Shown here: positions 45,875-53,985 of the stretch, one piece after another | How the letters are laid out: every line of letters starts with the position of its first letter | How positions within the stretch are numbered: position 1 is the first letter of the stretch | Source of the DNA: Pararhodobacter sp. SW119 | GTDB taxonomy: Bacteria; Pseudomonadota; Alphaproteobacteria; Rhodobacterales; Rhodobacteraceae | DNA: 55,347 bases | Assembly (NCBI RefSeq): GCF_017811755.1 | Contig: NZ_JADDJF010000021.1 | Location: forward strand, 1-55,347 | Direction of reading: 5' to 3' | Program-made: the position numbers and the translations under genes | Notes under the pieces: model-generated | What the model saw: the letters and a program-made list of their open reading frames with translations, nothing else | What the model was told of the DNA's origin: nothing | The model's database searches: none

Positions 45875-46585
45875 ATGGACGAGACCCTGCGCGAGAAGCT
45901 GATGGGCGTGTCGGTGGCGACGCTGGCGACCGCGCTCTACAAGCGGGGCCTACGCAGCCAGGTGATCCAGTCGGTGCGGCCGGTGGCACCGAAGGGGCGC
46001 AACATGGTCGGCCCGGCCTATACCCTGCGCTACATCCCCGCGCGCGAGGACCGCAACGGGATCGAGGTCTTTCGCAACCCCGATCATCCGCAGCGGGTGG
46101 CGATGGAATCCTGCCCGGCCGGCCATGTTCTGGTCATGGACAGCCGCAAGGACGCGCGCGCGGCCTCGGCGGGGGATATCCTGATCACGCGACTGATGAT
46201 GCGTGGTGCGGCGGGCGTGGTCACCGATGGCGGCTTCCGCGACGCGATGGAGATCGGCGCGATGGATTTCCACGCCTACCATTCCCGCCCCTCCAGCCCG
46301 ACCAACCTGACCCTGCACGAGGCCTACGATCTGAACGTGCCCATCGGCTGCGGCGATGCCCCGGTCTTTCCCGGCGACATCCTGGTCGGCGACGACGACT
46401 GCGTGATCGTCATCCCGCACGAGATCGCCGAGGAGGTGGCGGATGAGGCGGTCGAGATGACCGTCTACGAGGATTTCGTGATCGAGCAGGTGCGCAGCGG
46501 CGCGGCGATCATCGGCCTCTATCCCGGGACCAAGCCCGAACATGCCGAGGCCTTCGCCCGCTGGCGCAAGGAACGAGGCCGCTGA
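45875..46585 (+). CDS. RraA-like protein (HMG/CHA aldolase-type fold)
   Basis: This is a 236-aa protein of the RraA/4-hydroxy-4-methyl-2-oxoglutarate aldolase superfamily. Features are VSVATLATALYKRGLR, GPAYTLRYIPARED, GDILITRLMMRGAAGVVTDGGFRD (the GxxxxxxRxxGxxGxVxDGxxRD-like region with Arg and Asp for substrate and metal) and GDILVGDDDCVIVIP. In catabolic operons these act as pyruvate-releasing aldolases or oxaloacetate-decarboxylase-like enzymes; the RNase-regulator role is unlikely. It has a strong AAGGAGAA site and is 11 bp from the LarA-family gene. Confidence 0.9.
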   Translation: MDETLREKLMGVSVATLATALYKRGLRSQVIQSVRPVAPKGRNMVGPAYTLRYIPAREDRNGIEVFRNPDHPQRVAMESCPAGHVLVMDSRKDARAASAGDILITRLMMRGAAGVVTDGGFRDAMEIGAMDFHAYHSRPSSPTNLTLHEAYDLNVPIGCGDAPVFPGDILVGDDDCVIVIPHEIAEEVADEAVEMTVYEDFVIEQVRSGAAIIGLYPGTKPEHAEAFARWRKERGR

Positions 46586-46596
46586 GGAGCACGCCG

Positions 46597-47925
46597 ATGG
46601 CCGACACCCTTCCCAACTACGTCCGGCTGGTCGCGGACACGCCGCTGCCCCGCATCGCGCTTTGCCGGCAGCGGTTCGACGCGGCGCGGATCGACGACCC
46701 GGCCGCCGCAGTGGCGGACGCGATGGGCGCGCCCTGCGTCGCGGAGCGCGTGAAGCCCGGGATGCGCATCGCGGTGACGGCAGGCAGCCGGGGGCTGGCG
46801 AGTTTCCCCGAATTGCTGACCGCGATCATCCGCGAGTTGCAGGCACGCGGGGCGCAGCCCTTCGTGGTGCCGTCAATGGGCAGCCACGGCGGCGCGACCG
46901 CCGAAGGGCAGCGCGCGGTCCTGGCCAAGCTGGGCGTCACCGAGGACGTGATCGGCTGCCCCATCGAAAGCAGCATGGAAACGGTCGAGGTGGGCCGGCT
47001 GGAGAACGGCATGTCGGTGCAGATGGACCGGCTGGCGCAGGAGGCCGACGGGATCGTGCTCTTCAACCGGATCAAGCCGCACACCTCGTTCCGGGCGCCG
47101 CTGGAAAGCGGGGTGGCGAAGATGCTGGCGATCGGGCTGGGCAAGCAGTCCGGCGCCGAGGCCTGCCATTCGCGCGGGATCGACCGGGTCGGCGAGTTCG
47201 TGGCGCTGATGGCGCGGATGAAGTTGGAACGCTGCAAGGTCCTCTTCGCCATCGGCACGATCGAGAATGCCTATGACCAGCTGTCGCGCGTCGTCGTGCT
47301 GGACCGCGACGGCATGATGGACGCCGAGGTGCCGCTGCTGCGCGAGGCGATGGCGAACATGCCGCGCCTGCCGCTGGGCGACCCGGCGGCGCCGCTGGCG
47401 AACGGGCCGCTGGACGTGCTCGTGGTCGATGAGATCGGCAAGGAATTCTCCGGCACCGGGATGGACCCCAACATCACCGGCCGCTTTTCCTCGCCGCGGA
47501 TGACCGGCGGGCCCGAGATCTCGCGGCTGGCGGTGCTGGGACTGTCCGAGCGTACCGCCGGCAACGGCAATGGTGCCGCGCGGGCCGACGTGGTGACGCA
47601 GCGCCTGGCCGACGCCTTCGACCGCGAGCCGGTCTATGCCAACGCGCTGACCTCGACCGTGCTGACGCAGGCGGCGCTGCCGATGGTGATGCCCGACGAC
47701 CGTACGGCGATCCAGACCGTCGTGCGCACCTGCCTGGCCGAGGATCCGGCGCGCCCGCGACTGCTTCGCATCGCGAACACGCTTCAGCTGGAATGGCTCT
47801 ACGCGTCCGAGGCGATGCTGCCGGAACTGGCGGCGCGCCCGGGCATCGAGGTCGTGGGCGAGTTGGAGGAACTGCGGTTCGAGGGCGGGCGGCTGGTCAA
47901 TCCCTGGCCCGGGCATGATGCATGA
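46597..47925 (+). CDS. LarA-family nickel-pincer racemase/epimerase, substrate unknown
   Basis: This 442-aa protein belongs to the lactate racemase (DUF2088) superfamily. Candidate cofactor and catalytic residues are His97 (SMGSHGGAT), His162 (RIKPHTSF), Lys175 (SGVAKMLAIG, the expected covalent pincer Lys) and His191 (EACHSRG, the expected Ni ligand). Lys175-to-His191 spacing (16) equals that of lactate racemase, but His162-to-Lys175 is 13 rather than 10, so this is a different clade. Genes for LarB, LarC and LarE are all nearby, supporting a nickel-dependent enzyme. With an aldonate dehydratase in the operon, a sugar-acid C2 epimerase is the best inference. It overlaps larC by four bases. 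Confidence 0.88.
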   Translation: MADTLPNYVRLVADTPLPRIALCRQRFDAARIDDPAAAVADAMGAPCVAERVKPGMRIAVTAGSRGLASFPELLTAIIRELQARGAQPFVVPSMGSHGGATAEGQRAVLAKLGVTEDVIGCPIESSMETVEVGRLENGMSVQMDRLAQEADGIVLFNRIKPHTSFRAPLESGVAKMLAIGLGKQSGAEACHSRGIDRVGEFVALMARMKLERCKVLFAIGTIENAYDQLSRVVVLDRDGMMDAEVPLLREAMANMPRLPLGDPAAPLANGPLDVLVVDEIGKEFSGTGMDPNITGRFSSPRMTGGPEISRLAVLGLSERTAGNGNGAARADVVTQRLADAFDREPVYANALTSTVLTQAALPMVMPDDRTAIQTVVRTCLAEDPARPRLLRIANTLQLEWLYASEAMLPELAARPGIEVVGELEELRFEGGRLVNPWPGHDA

Positions 47926-49121
47926 GCGGCGACGGGGCGGGGGGCGGCGACGGGCTGCACCTGCATTTCGACCCGCAGGGCGGGGTGGCGGGCGACATGT
48001 TCGTGGCGGCGCTGCTGCATGCGCGGCCCGACCTGATCGACCGGGTGCTGGCCGATGTCGCCGCCGTCTTGCCCGAGGCCGCGGGGCGCGCGGAGTTGTC
48101 GACCGTGCAGAAGGGCGGGATCGACAGCCGCGGCTTCCGACTGGTGCGCGGCCCGGCCGAGCCCCGGCGCGGGCACGAGACGACCTATCTGGGCATGCGC
48201 GAGACGATCGAGGGCGCGGCCCTGTCGCCGGGCACCGCCCGCCACGCCAGCGCGATCCTGCACCGCATCGCCGAGGCGGAAAGCGCGATCCATGCCATGC
48301 CCATTGAGCGCGTGCATTTTCACGAGATCGCGGACTGGGACGCGCTGATGGATGTCACTGCCGCCGGCAGTCTTGCCGCGGCGCTGGAAGGCGCAAGCTA
48401 TTCGCTCGCGCCCCTGCCGCTGGGCGGTGGGCAGGTGAAGACGGCGCATGGACTTCTGGCGGTGCCGGCGCCCGCGACGCTGCGCATTCTCGAAGGGTTC
48501 GACTGGGTCGACGACGGGATCGGCGGCGAGCGGGTCACGCCGACCGGCGCCGCCATCCTCGCGCATGTGCTGGACGGCCCGCCCGAGGCGCGGCGCCCGC
48601 CGGGGCGGCTGCTGGCGACGGGCTACGGCGCCGGAACGCGGGACCTGCCCGGCATCGCCAATGTTCTGCGCGTCACGCTGACCGAAAGTCGTGCTGCGGA
48701 CCCGGACTACGCGGCGGACGACCGCGTGCTGGTGCTGGTCTGCGACGTGGACGACATGACGGGCGAGGAGATCGCGGTCGCCGCCGACCACCTGCGCCGG
48801 GTGGAGGGGGTGCTGGATGTGACGACCCTGGCCCTTTCGGGCAAGAAGGGCCGGCCGGCGACGCGGTTCGAACTGCTCGCCCGGCCCGAGGCCCGCGCGC
48901 GCTGCACCGAGGCGGTCTTCGCGCAGACCTCGACCATCGGGCTGCGGTGGGGCGAGATGGCGCGGGTCGTCCTGCACCGACGCATGGATGCCGACGCCGG
49001 TGGCCGCCCCGTCAAGGTGGTCGCCCGACCCGGCGGCAGGCACAGCGCCAAGGTCGAAAGCGACGCGCTGGCGGACCTGCCTACGCTGGCGGAACGGCGG
49101 CGGGCGGCGCGGTCGGACTGA
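47922..49121 (+). CDS. larC: LarC, CTP-dependent nickel insertase for the pincer cofactor
   Basis: This 399-aa protein inserts nickel into the LarB/LarE-made organic cofactor. The family motifs are HFDPQGGVAGDMFVAALL (about 15-32), HFHEIADWDALMDV (132-145), TPTGAAILAH and a C-terminal RNA-binding-like half with DVDDMTGEEIAVAADHLR and GRPATRFELL. In the lactobacillus prototype larC is split and joined by ribosomal frameshifting; here it is one continuous reading frame. ATGA overlap couples it to the LarA-family gene. The His-rich stretch typical of some LarC N-terminal halves is absent, and residues 1-10 are Gly/Asp-rich. Confidence 0.94.
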   Translation: MSGDGAGGGDGLHLHFDPQGGVAGDMFVAALLHARPDLIDRVLADVAAVLPEAAGRAELSTVQKGGIDSRGFRLVRGPAEPRRGHETTYLGMRETIEGAALSPGTARHASAILHRIAEAESAIHAMPIERVHFHEIADWDALMDVTAAGSLAAALEGASYSLAPLPLGGGQVKTAHGLLAVPAPATLRILEGFDWVDDGIGGERVTPTGAAILAHVLDGPPEARRPPGRLLATGYGAGTRDLPGIANVLRVTLTESRAADPDYAADDRVLVLVCDVDDMTGEEIAVAADHLRRVEGVLDVTTLALSGKKGRPATRFELLARPEARARCTEAVFAQTSTIGLRWGEMARVVLHRRMDADAGGRPVKVVARPGGRHSAKVESDALADLPTLAERRRAARSD

Positions 49122-49484
49122 TCCCGGAAGCGCTGGCGGGTCTTGCCGACACGGCAGCGCGGCGCCGCCGGCCGGCGCGGAAGACCCCGGGAAGCCCCCT
49201 CGAGTCGCCTGTTCTGCATGCATGAACAGGGAAATTGCCGTGGATTCGGCACCAAGGCATACCATATCCGGTATGTAAAAGTGGCTCAGCCACAAAAATG
49301 CCCGAAAAGCGTGCAGAAATCCAGGTCAGAATAACGACGTTTCTTTTCACTTTTCGAGCCGGATGCGTTCTTTCTTTTCACTTCCAGGTCGAAATCCTGA
49401 AAAATGTGACGGTTTTTGCCCGTGAGGGCGCGGTTGCTCAAGCTTGAGCACCCGCTCCCGTTTCGACGCGCCCGCGCGCAAGCA
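49122..49484. other. A+T-richer convergent gap with palindromes
   Basis: This stretch is less GC-rich than its surroundings, and I see no gene in it. It holds an inverted repeat CATACC-N6-GGTATG (49258-49275), a perfect palindrome TGCTCAAGCTTGAGCA (49435-49450), and a 13-bp direct repeat TTTCTTTTCACTT at 49340-49352 and 49371-49383. TCCAGGTC also occurs twice, near 49319 and 49383. It lies between larC and the TRAP permease, which are convergent. These may be operator remnants, an sRNA locus or the scar of an insertion; none can be confirmed. Confidence 0.4.
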
Positions 49485-49512
49485 AAAGGCCCCCGCCGGA
49501 ACGGGGGCCTTT
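49485..49512. terminator. Bidirectional Rho-independent terminator
   Basis: A perfect 11-bp stem, AAAGGCCCCCG (49485-49495) with CGGGGGCCTTT (49502-49512), has a 6-base loop. A- and T-flanks on both strands suit termination of the TRAP transcript and of any read-through from larC. Confidence 0.8.
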
Positions 49513-49530
49513 GCATCAATGGGCGTGCGA

Positions 49531-51450
49531 TCAGGTCCCGGTTCCGCCGGTCCGGCGCGCGTCTTCCGGCGGGGCGGTGTCGCTGGTCGGCACCGGCGTC
49601 ATCTCGTCCTCGACGATCTGGTCCGGCTCGCGGCTGTTGAGCAGCGCCGCCAGCGCCCCCAACGCGATCCCGACCGTGTCGGTGATCAGTCCCGGGTTGA
49701 TCATCGTGAACGCCGCCGCGATCAGCAACCCGCGCACGATCAGCCCGGCGGGTCGCATCAGGTAGCCGGCCAGCCCCGCCGCGAGGAAGGTCACCCCGAT
49801 CCCTGCGGTGATCGCCGTGGTGATCACCTGCTGCCAGGTCCCGATCATCAAGAGCGACGGGCCGAAGACGAACATGAAGGGAATGATGTACCCCGTCAGC
49901 CCCAGCCGCACCGCGATGAACGAGGTGCTCATCACCGGACTTCGCGCGATGCCGCAGGCCGCATAGGCGGCGATGGCCACCGGTGGTGTGATCGACGACA
50001 GGATCGCGTAGTAGAAGACGAACATGTGCGCCGCCGGGATCGGCACGCCCAACCGCACCAGCGCCGGCACCAGCAGGGCGACCTGCACGATATAGGCCGG
50101 CGTCGTCGGCATCCCCATGCCCAGGATGATGCCGGCCATCATGGTCAGGACCAGGGCCAGGAGCAGCGTATGCCCCGCCGCCGTGCGCACAAGCCCGGTG
50201 AAGGTCAGCCCCAGCCCGGTCTGCGCGATCACCCCGATCACGATGCCGGCGCTGGCGCAGGCCAGCGCGACGGTGACCGAGTTGACGGCGCCGGCCCTAA
50301 GCGCGTCGATCAGCTTCTCGATCGAGAATTCCCCGCGCGTGGTCTTGCGCAGCAGGACGACCGGCACGACCGACAGGATCCCGGCCAGCGCCGAGAAGGG
50401 GGCGGAATAGCCGCTCATCAGCGCGCCGATGATGATGACGAGCGGCAGGAAGAGGTGCCCCTCGTTCACCAGGACAGAACCCAGCCGGGGCAGGTCGGCG
50501 CGCGGAATGCCCTTCATGCCGCGCTTGCGCGCCTCGAAATGGACGGCAAGGAAGACGGCCAGGAAATAGAGAAGTGCGGGCAGCAGCGCGTAGCCCGCCA
50601 CGCTCAGGTAGCTGACCCCCATGAACTCGGCCATGACGAAGGCGGCGGCGCCCATGATCGGCGGCATGATCTGCCCGCCGGTGGAGGCGACGGCCTCGAC
50701 CGCGCCGGCGAACTGCGGGCGGTAGCCGATGCGTTTCATCAGCGGGATGGTGAAGGTGCCGGTGGTCATCACGTTCGCCACCGCCGAGCCCGAGACCGAC
50801 CCGAAGAGACCGGAGGAGAGGACCGCCACCTTCGCCGGCCCGCCCGCCGTGTGGCCGGTCAGAGCCAGCGCGAAGTCCATGAAGAGCTTGCCCACGCCGA
50901 AGCGTTCGGCCAGCGCGCCGAAGATCACGAAGAGCACCACGTAGGTGGCCGAGACCTGCGCCGGGATACCGAACAGCGCGTCGGTCGTCATGTACTGGTA
51001 TTCCAGCAAGCGCATGATGTCGGCGCCCTGGATGAAGATCTGGTAGGACAGGAAGGCCATCGCGGTGATCGGCAGGATGATCCCGATCGCGCGGCGCGTC
51101 GCCTCCAGCACGGTGACGATCATCATCACCGCGAAGACCTGGTCCATCACCGACACCGGCCCGACATAGGCCATGCGGGTGTTGAAATAGGTCTGGTTGA
51201 TGATCGGATAGCTCGCCGCGGCCAGCGCCGCGATCATGAACAGGATGTCGATGATCCCCGGCGGCTTGCCCTCGCGTTTAGCGGTCATCGGCAGGGCGAG
51301 GTAGGCCAGCGCCAGCGCGAAACCGAAGTGGGTCGCCCGTAGCGTGAAGGCATTGGGCGGGCCGTACCACGCGACGTATATGTGAAACAGACTCATCGAT
51401 ACCGCGACGGCGGTCGTCAGGTATCGCAGCCAGACGCTCACTGCCAGCAT
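49531..51450 (-). CDS. TRAP transporter fused permease (TAXI type, 4TM-12TM)
   Basis: This 639-aa membrane protein combines the small Q-like and large M-like TRAP subunits. The N-terminal helices (to about residue 120) are the Q-like part. The DctM-like core follows, with GSVSGSAVANVMTTGTFTIPLMKRIGY, VEAVASTGGQIMPPIMGAAAF and GIILGMGMPTTPAYIVQVALL. It drives uptake with an ion gradient, likely sodium. The C-terminal 40 residues are hydrophilic and Asp/Thr/Pro-rich. It is cotranscribed with the TAXI binding protein (68-bp gap) and shares a GntR-type operator with the TPP/lar divergent promoter. Confidence 0.94.
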   Translation of the reverse strand: MLAVSVWLRYLTTAVAVSMSLFHIYVAWYGPPNAFTLRATHFGFALALAYLALPMTAKREGKPPGIIDILFMIAALAAASYPIINQTYFNTRMAYVGPVSVMDQVFAVMMIVTVLEATRRAIGIILPITAMAFLSYQIFIQGADIMRLLEYQYMTTDALFGIPAQVSATYVVLFVIFGALAERFGVGKLFMDFALALTGHTAGGPAKVAVLSSGLFGSVSGSAVANVMTTGTFTIPLMKRIGYRPQFAGAVEAVASTGGQIMPPIMGAAAFVMAEFMGVSYLSVAGYALLPALLYFLAVFLAVHFEARKRGMKGIPRADLPRLGSVLVNEGHLFLPLVIIIGALMSGYSAPFSALAGILSVVPVVLLRKTTRGEFSIEKLIDALRAGAVNSVTVALACASAGIVIGVIAQTGLGLTFTGLVRTAAGHTLLLALVLTMMAGIILGMGMPTTPAYIVQVALLVPALVRLGVPIPAAHMFVFYYAILSSITPPVAIAAYAACGIARSPVMSTSFIAVRLGLTGYIIPFMFVFGPSLLMIGTWQQVITTAITAGIGVTFLAAGLAGYLMRPAGLIVRGLLIAAAFTMINPGLITDTVGIALGALAALLNSREPDQIVEDEMTPVPTSDTAPPEDARRTGGTGT

Positions 51451-51518
51451 CGCGCGTATCCGATCAATAGGGGAAGGTCTGGGGCTGACCCGAGGGTCAG
51501 CCCGCAGGTTGGATCAGC

Positions 51519-52451
51519 TTACTCGCTGGCGTGATCTTCGTAGAAGGCGCGCGCGGCGTCATGCAGAGGCACGCCCCCTTCATCCGACATCGACTCGATC
51601 GTCATGTCGGCCATCACCGCGTTGATCGACGCCAGATCTTCCTTGTTGTTCCAGATCTTGTCGAGCAGCGTGCTGACGACGTTGTCGTCCAGGTCGCAGC
51701 GGCCGATCAGCTGGGTCTGGTAGCCGACGACGATCACGTCCTCGTCCTGGCCGGGATAGCTGCCGCCGGGAACAATGAGCGAGGCGTAGCCCGGATTGAT
51801 CTCCTGCTGCATCTGGTTGATGAACTCCTCGGTCAGCGGCACGAGCGTGATCCGCGTGGAGTTGGCGAGATCCATGATCGACGAGGCCGGGACCGTCGTG
51901 CCCAGCGTGAAGACCTCGGCGTTGCCGTCCTGCAGCAGTCCGACCGCGTCGGAATAGGACACGTAGTCGACGCCGCGCATGTCATCGTAGCTGAGCCCGG
52001 CGGTCTGCAGGACTGCGCGCGTCACCTGTTCGGCGGTGTTGCCGACCGGCTGGGTGACGATGCGCTTGCCGTCCAGATCCTCGATCGACTGCACGCCGCT
52101 GGCTGCGGTTGCGACGATCTGGAAGTACTGCGGATAGAGGGTGCCGAGCAGGCAGATGTTGTCGGCGCGCCCCTCGAAGGGTTCGCGCCCCTCCAGCGCG
52201 TCGACGACCGAGATCGAGTTGCCGAACGCCAGGTCGGCCTGACCGCCCTGCACGCCCTGGGCATTGGCGACGCCGCCACCGGGCAGGACTTGTGCGCCGA
52301 TGCCTTCGTCGCCGAGCATGGCCTGCATCGCCCCGCCCAGCGGGTACCAGGCACCGCCCTGCGGGCCGGTCATGATCCGCAGTTGCTGTGCATCCGCCTG
52401 TCCAACGGTCGCCGCCACGGCAACCAGTCCCGTCAAGATAATTCCACGCAT
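51519..52451 (-). CDS. TAXI-family TRAP transporter solute-binding protein
   Basis: This is a 310-aa periplasmic binding protein. The signal peptide is MRGIILTGLVAVAATVGQADA. The mature part starts QQLRIMTGPQGGAWYPLGGAMQ, the TAXI family signature, and has LPGGGVANAQGVQGGQADLAFGNS and IVTQPVGNTAEQVTRAVL. The ATG at 52451 has a GGGAGG site. TAXI proteins bind organic and amino acids, among others. The operator 147 bp upstream matches that of the lar/TPP operons, so the natural ligand is probably the acid that the nickel-dependent pathway degrades. Confidence 0.94.
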   Translation of the reverse strand: MRGIILTGLVAVAATVGQADAQQLRIMTGPQGGAWYPLGGAMQAMLGDEGIGAQVLPGGGVANAQGVQGGQADLAFGNSISVVDALEGREPFEGRADNICLLGTLYPQYFQIVATAASGVQSIEDLDGKRIVTQPVGNTAEQVTRAVLQTAGLSYDDMRGVDYVSYSDAVGLLQDGNAEVFTLGTTVPASSIMDLANSTRITLVPLTEEFINQMQQEINPGYASLIVPGGSYPGQDEDVIVVGYQTQLIGRCDLDDNVVSTLLDKIWNNKEDLASINAVMADMTIESMSDEGGVPLHDAARAFYEDHASE

Positions 52452-52597
52452 GTTGGTCCTCCCTGATGATGCGTCGTGTTCGCTATGCCCCGGATTTTGC
52501 GCGCCGCGCGTTTTCGCGGCCAGCGTTTTCCGTGTGCTGGAACCCATTCCTCTTCTATGGATCCTGAACGCATATCACATCAACAGATCGCGGTTGG

Positions 52598-52618
52598 CTT
52601 GTCAATTTTATTTACAAG
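52598..52618. promoter_or_regulatory. Operator copy 2 (CTTGTCAA-N5-TTTACAAG), upstream of the TRAP genes
   Basis: The 8-bp outer arms CTTGTCAA and TTTACAAG are identical to copy 1 at 39996-40016, with a different 5-bp A+T centre (TTTTA). On the minus strand the half-site contains TTGACA, a consensus -35 facing the TRAP binding-protein gene, so a repressor here would cover the promoter. Confidence 0.72.
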
Positions 52619-53483
52619 ATGGGCGGGAAGGCTGATGTCGGCATGGGCTGGGGCGGACCTCGAAAAGCGCAAAGGCGGTGCTGTCACTGGGCTTTGGGAG
52701 ACTCTGATCGCCGCCCAAGCCCCCTTTCCAAGTGGAGATAGTCAGGGTGGTAAGTAGCCGGAAAGGAGAGGCTTGCGAAACCTCGTTCTGAAATGCGGAG
52801 GGATTTCTTCTGCTATAGGGAACTTGTTCTTCCACCGCGCGAAGGTCCGTTGCCTGAGGAAAGATCGGGAGAAGGACGCTGGCATCGTGTGGTCCGAACT
52901 TCGGGCAGGCGTCGGCGTTGAAGGAAGTGGGGAACATCTCGGCGGACAATCGCCGTTGCGCGATGCGCGAGACGACATCGCTGTCCAAGACGCTGGCGAT
53001 TCTGCGGCTGGCCGCCAGGCACACATGGCGCGGCGCCTGAGCGGGCGTTTTTCGGCGGGCATGACCGACCCTCTGGCAGACAGGTCGCCGTTGGGTTCCT
53101 GACCCTCGACGCTCGGGATGGGCCGGGTGTTCGCATGCGAACAATTCTTCCCGCAGGTCGCGAGGTCGGCATCTTTCAGCCATGTTGAGGTGCGCGCGAT
53201 GAGTTTAACTTGTATATGCAATTTATTATTGCTAGGCACTATTCTGGGGCGATTCCGAGGGAGGAGTGAGTGCACCGATCCGGAGTGCAGAACCCTGCGG
53301 CCAAGATGTCGCGTCGCACGACGCGGCGGGGCTGGGCGGTCTAGATGCATGCGACGTGCGTGCGCCATTTGGAAAGCGGCGCGCCGATGACCAGCGACAC
53401 GGTCTTCACCGCAGCCTCCCTCGGCAAGGCGGGCGCTGTCGCCGCTGATACAACGCGAGCTACCATGGAAAGTGAGGGATGAG
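52619..53483. other. Gene-poor stretch, no recognisable coding gene
   Basis: Reading frames over this interval on both strands give Ser/Arg/Pro-rich, mutually overlapping translations with no recognisable domain and no convincing start. At 53195-53240 there is a short A+T-rich patch (TTAACTTGTATATGCAATTT) that looks like a promoter or A+T-rich island. A 30-codon frame, 53388-53480, starts with ATG and ends just before the VOC gene; it may be a gene remnant. The stretch may be decayed mobile or acquired DNA. A structured RNA cannot be excluded by eye. Confidence 0.45.
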
Positions 53484-53921
53484 ATGACCGAAACAGCCAC
53501 CGAGACCCGCCCCGACGCCTCCGTCATGCGGGGGGTGATCCCCTATATCGGCTACGGCGGCCGCGCCAATGAGGCCGCGGATTTCTACGCCAGGGCCTTT
53601 GGCGCGATCGACCTTGGGCGGATGCCGGATGGCGAGAGGCCGGAGCGGCTGATGCATGCGCAGGTCGAAATCAACGGAGGGGCGCTGATGATGACCGACA
53701 TGGGTTGCGAGGATGTCGCGGATCCCGACCGCCTGAACCGCGCCCATATGCAACTTGTCGTCGCCGACGGTCGCGCTTGGTGGGACCGCGCGGTTGCCGC
53801 GGGCTGCACCGTCGTCATGCCCTACGAGCGGCAGTTCTGGGGTGATGACTGGGGCTTGGTCGAGGATCCCTTCGGCATACAATGGGCGATCCTGCAGCCG
53901 GGCGCTGAGCACGAGGTATGA
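53484..53921 (+). CDS. VOC family protein (glyoxalase/PhnB-like)
   Basis: This 145-aa protein has a single VOC unit pair: VIPYIGYGGRANEAADFYARAFGAIDL, then LMHAQVEINGGALMMTDMG and a closing LVEDPFGIQWAILQP. Members isomerise, conjugate or bind small molecules; PhnB-like ones are mostly uncharacterised. ATG 53484 is preferred to GTG 53472 because GAGGGA precedes it at suitable spacing. The DUF1428 gene follows 64 bp later on the same strand, a common pairing of small uncharacterised metabolite-binding folds. Confidence 0.88.
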   Translation: MTETATETRPDASVMRGVIPYIGYGGRANEAADFYARAFGAIDLGRMPDGERPERLMHAQVEINGGALMMTDMGCEDVADPDRLNRAHMQLVVADGRAWWDRAVAAGCTVVMPYERQFWGDDWGLVEDPFGIQWAILQPGAEHEV

Positions 53922-53985
53922 GTCCCGGAGGGTCGGCGGCGAGGCCGCGGCCCGTTCGTACGCACAGTAGGAAAGGAGATTTCAG

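Noticed and set aside
46597-47925. Naming the LarA-family protein lactate racemase
   Set aside because: Only superfamily motifs match; spacing and neighbourhood point to another 2-hydroxy acid.
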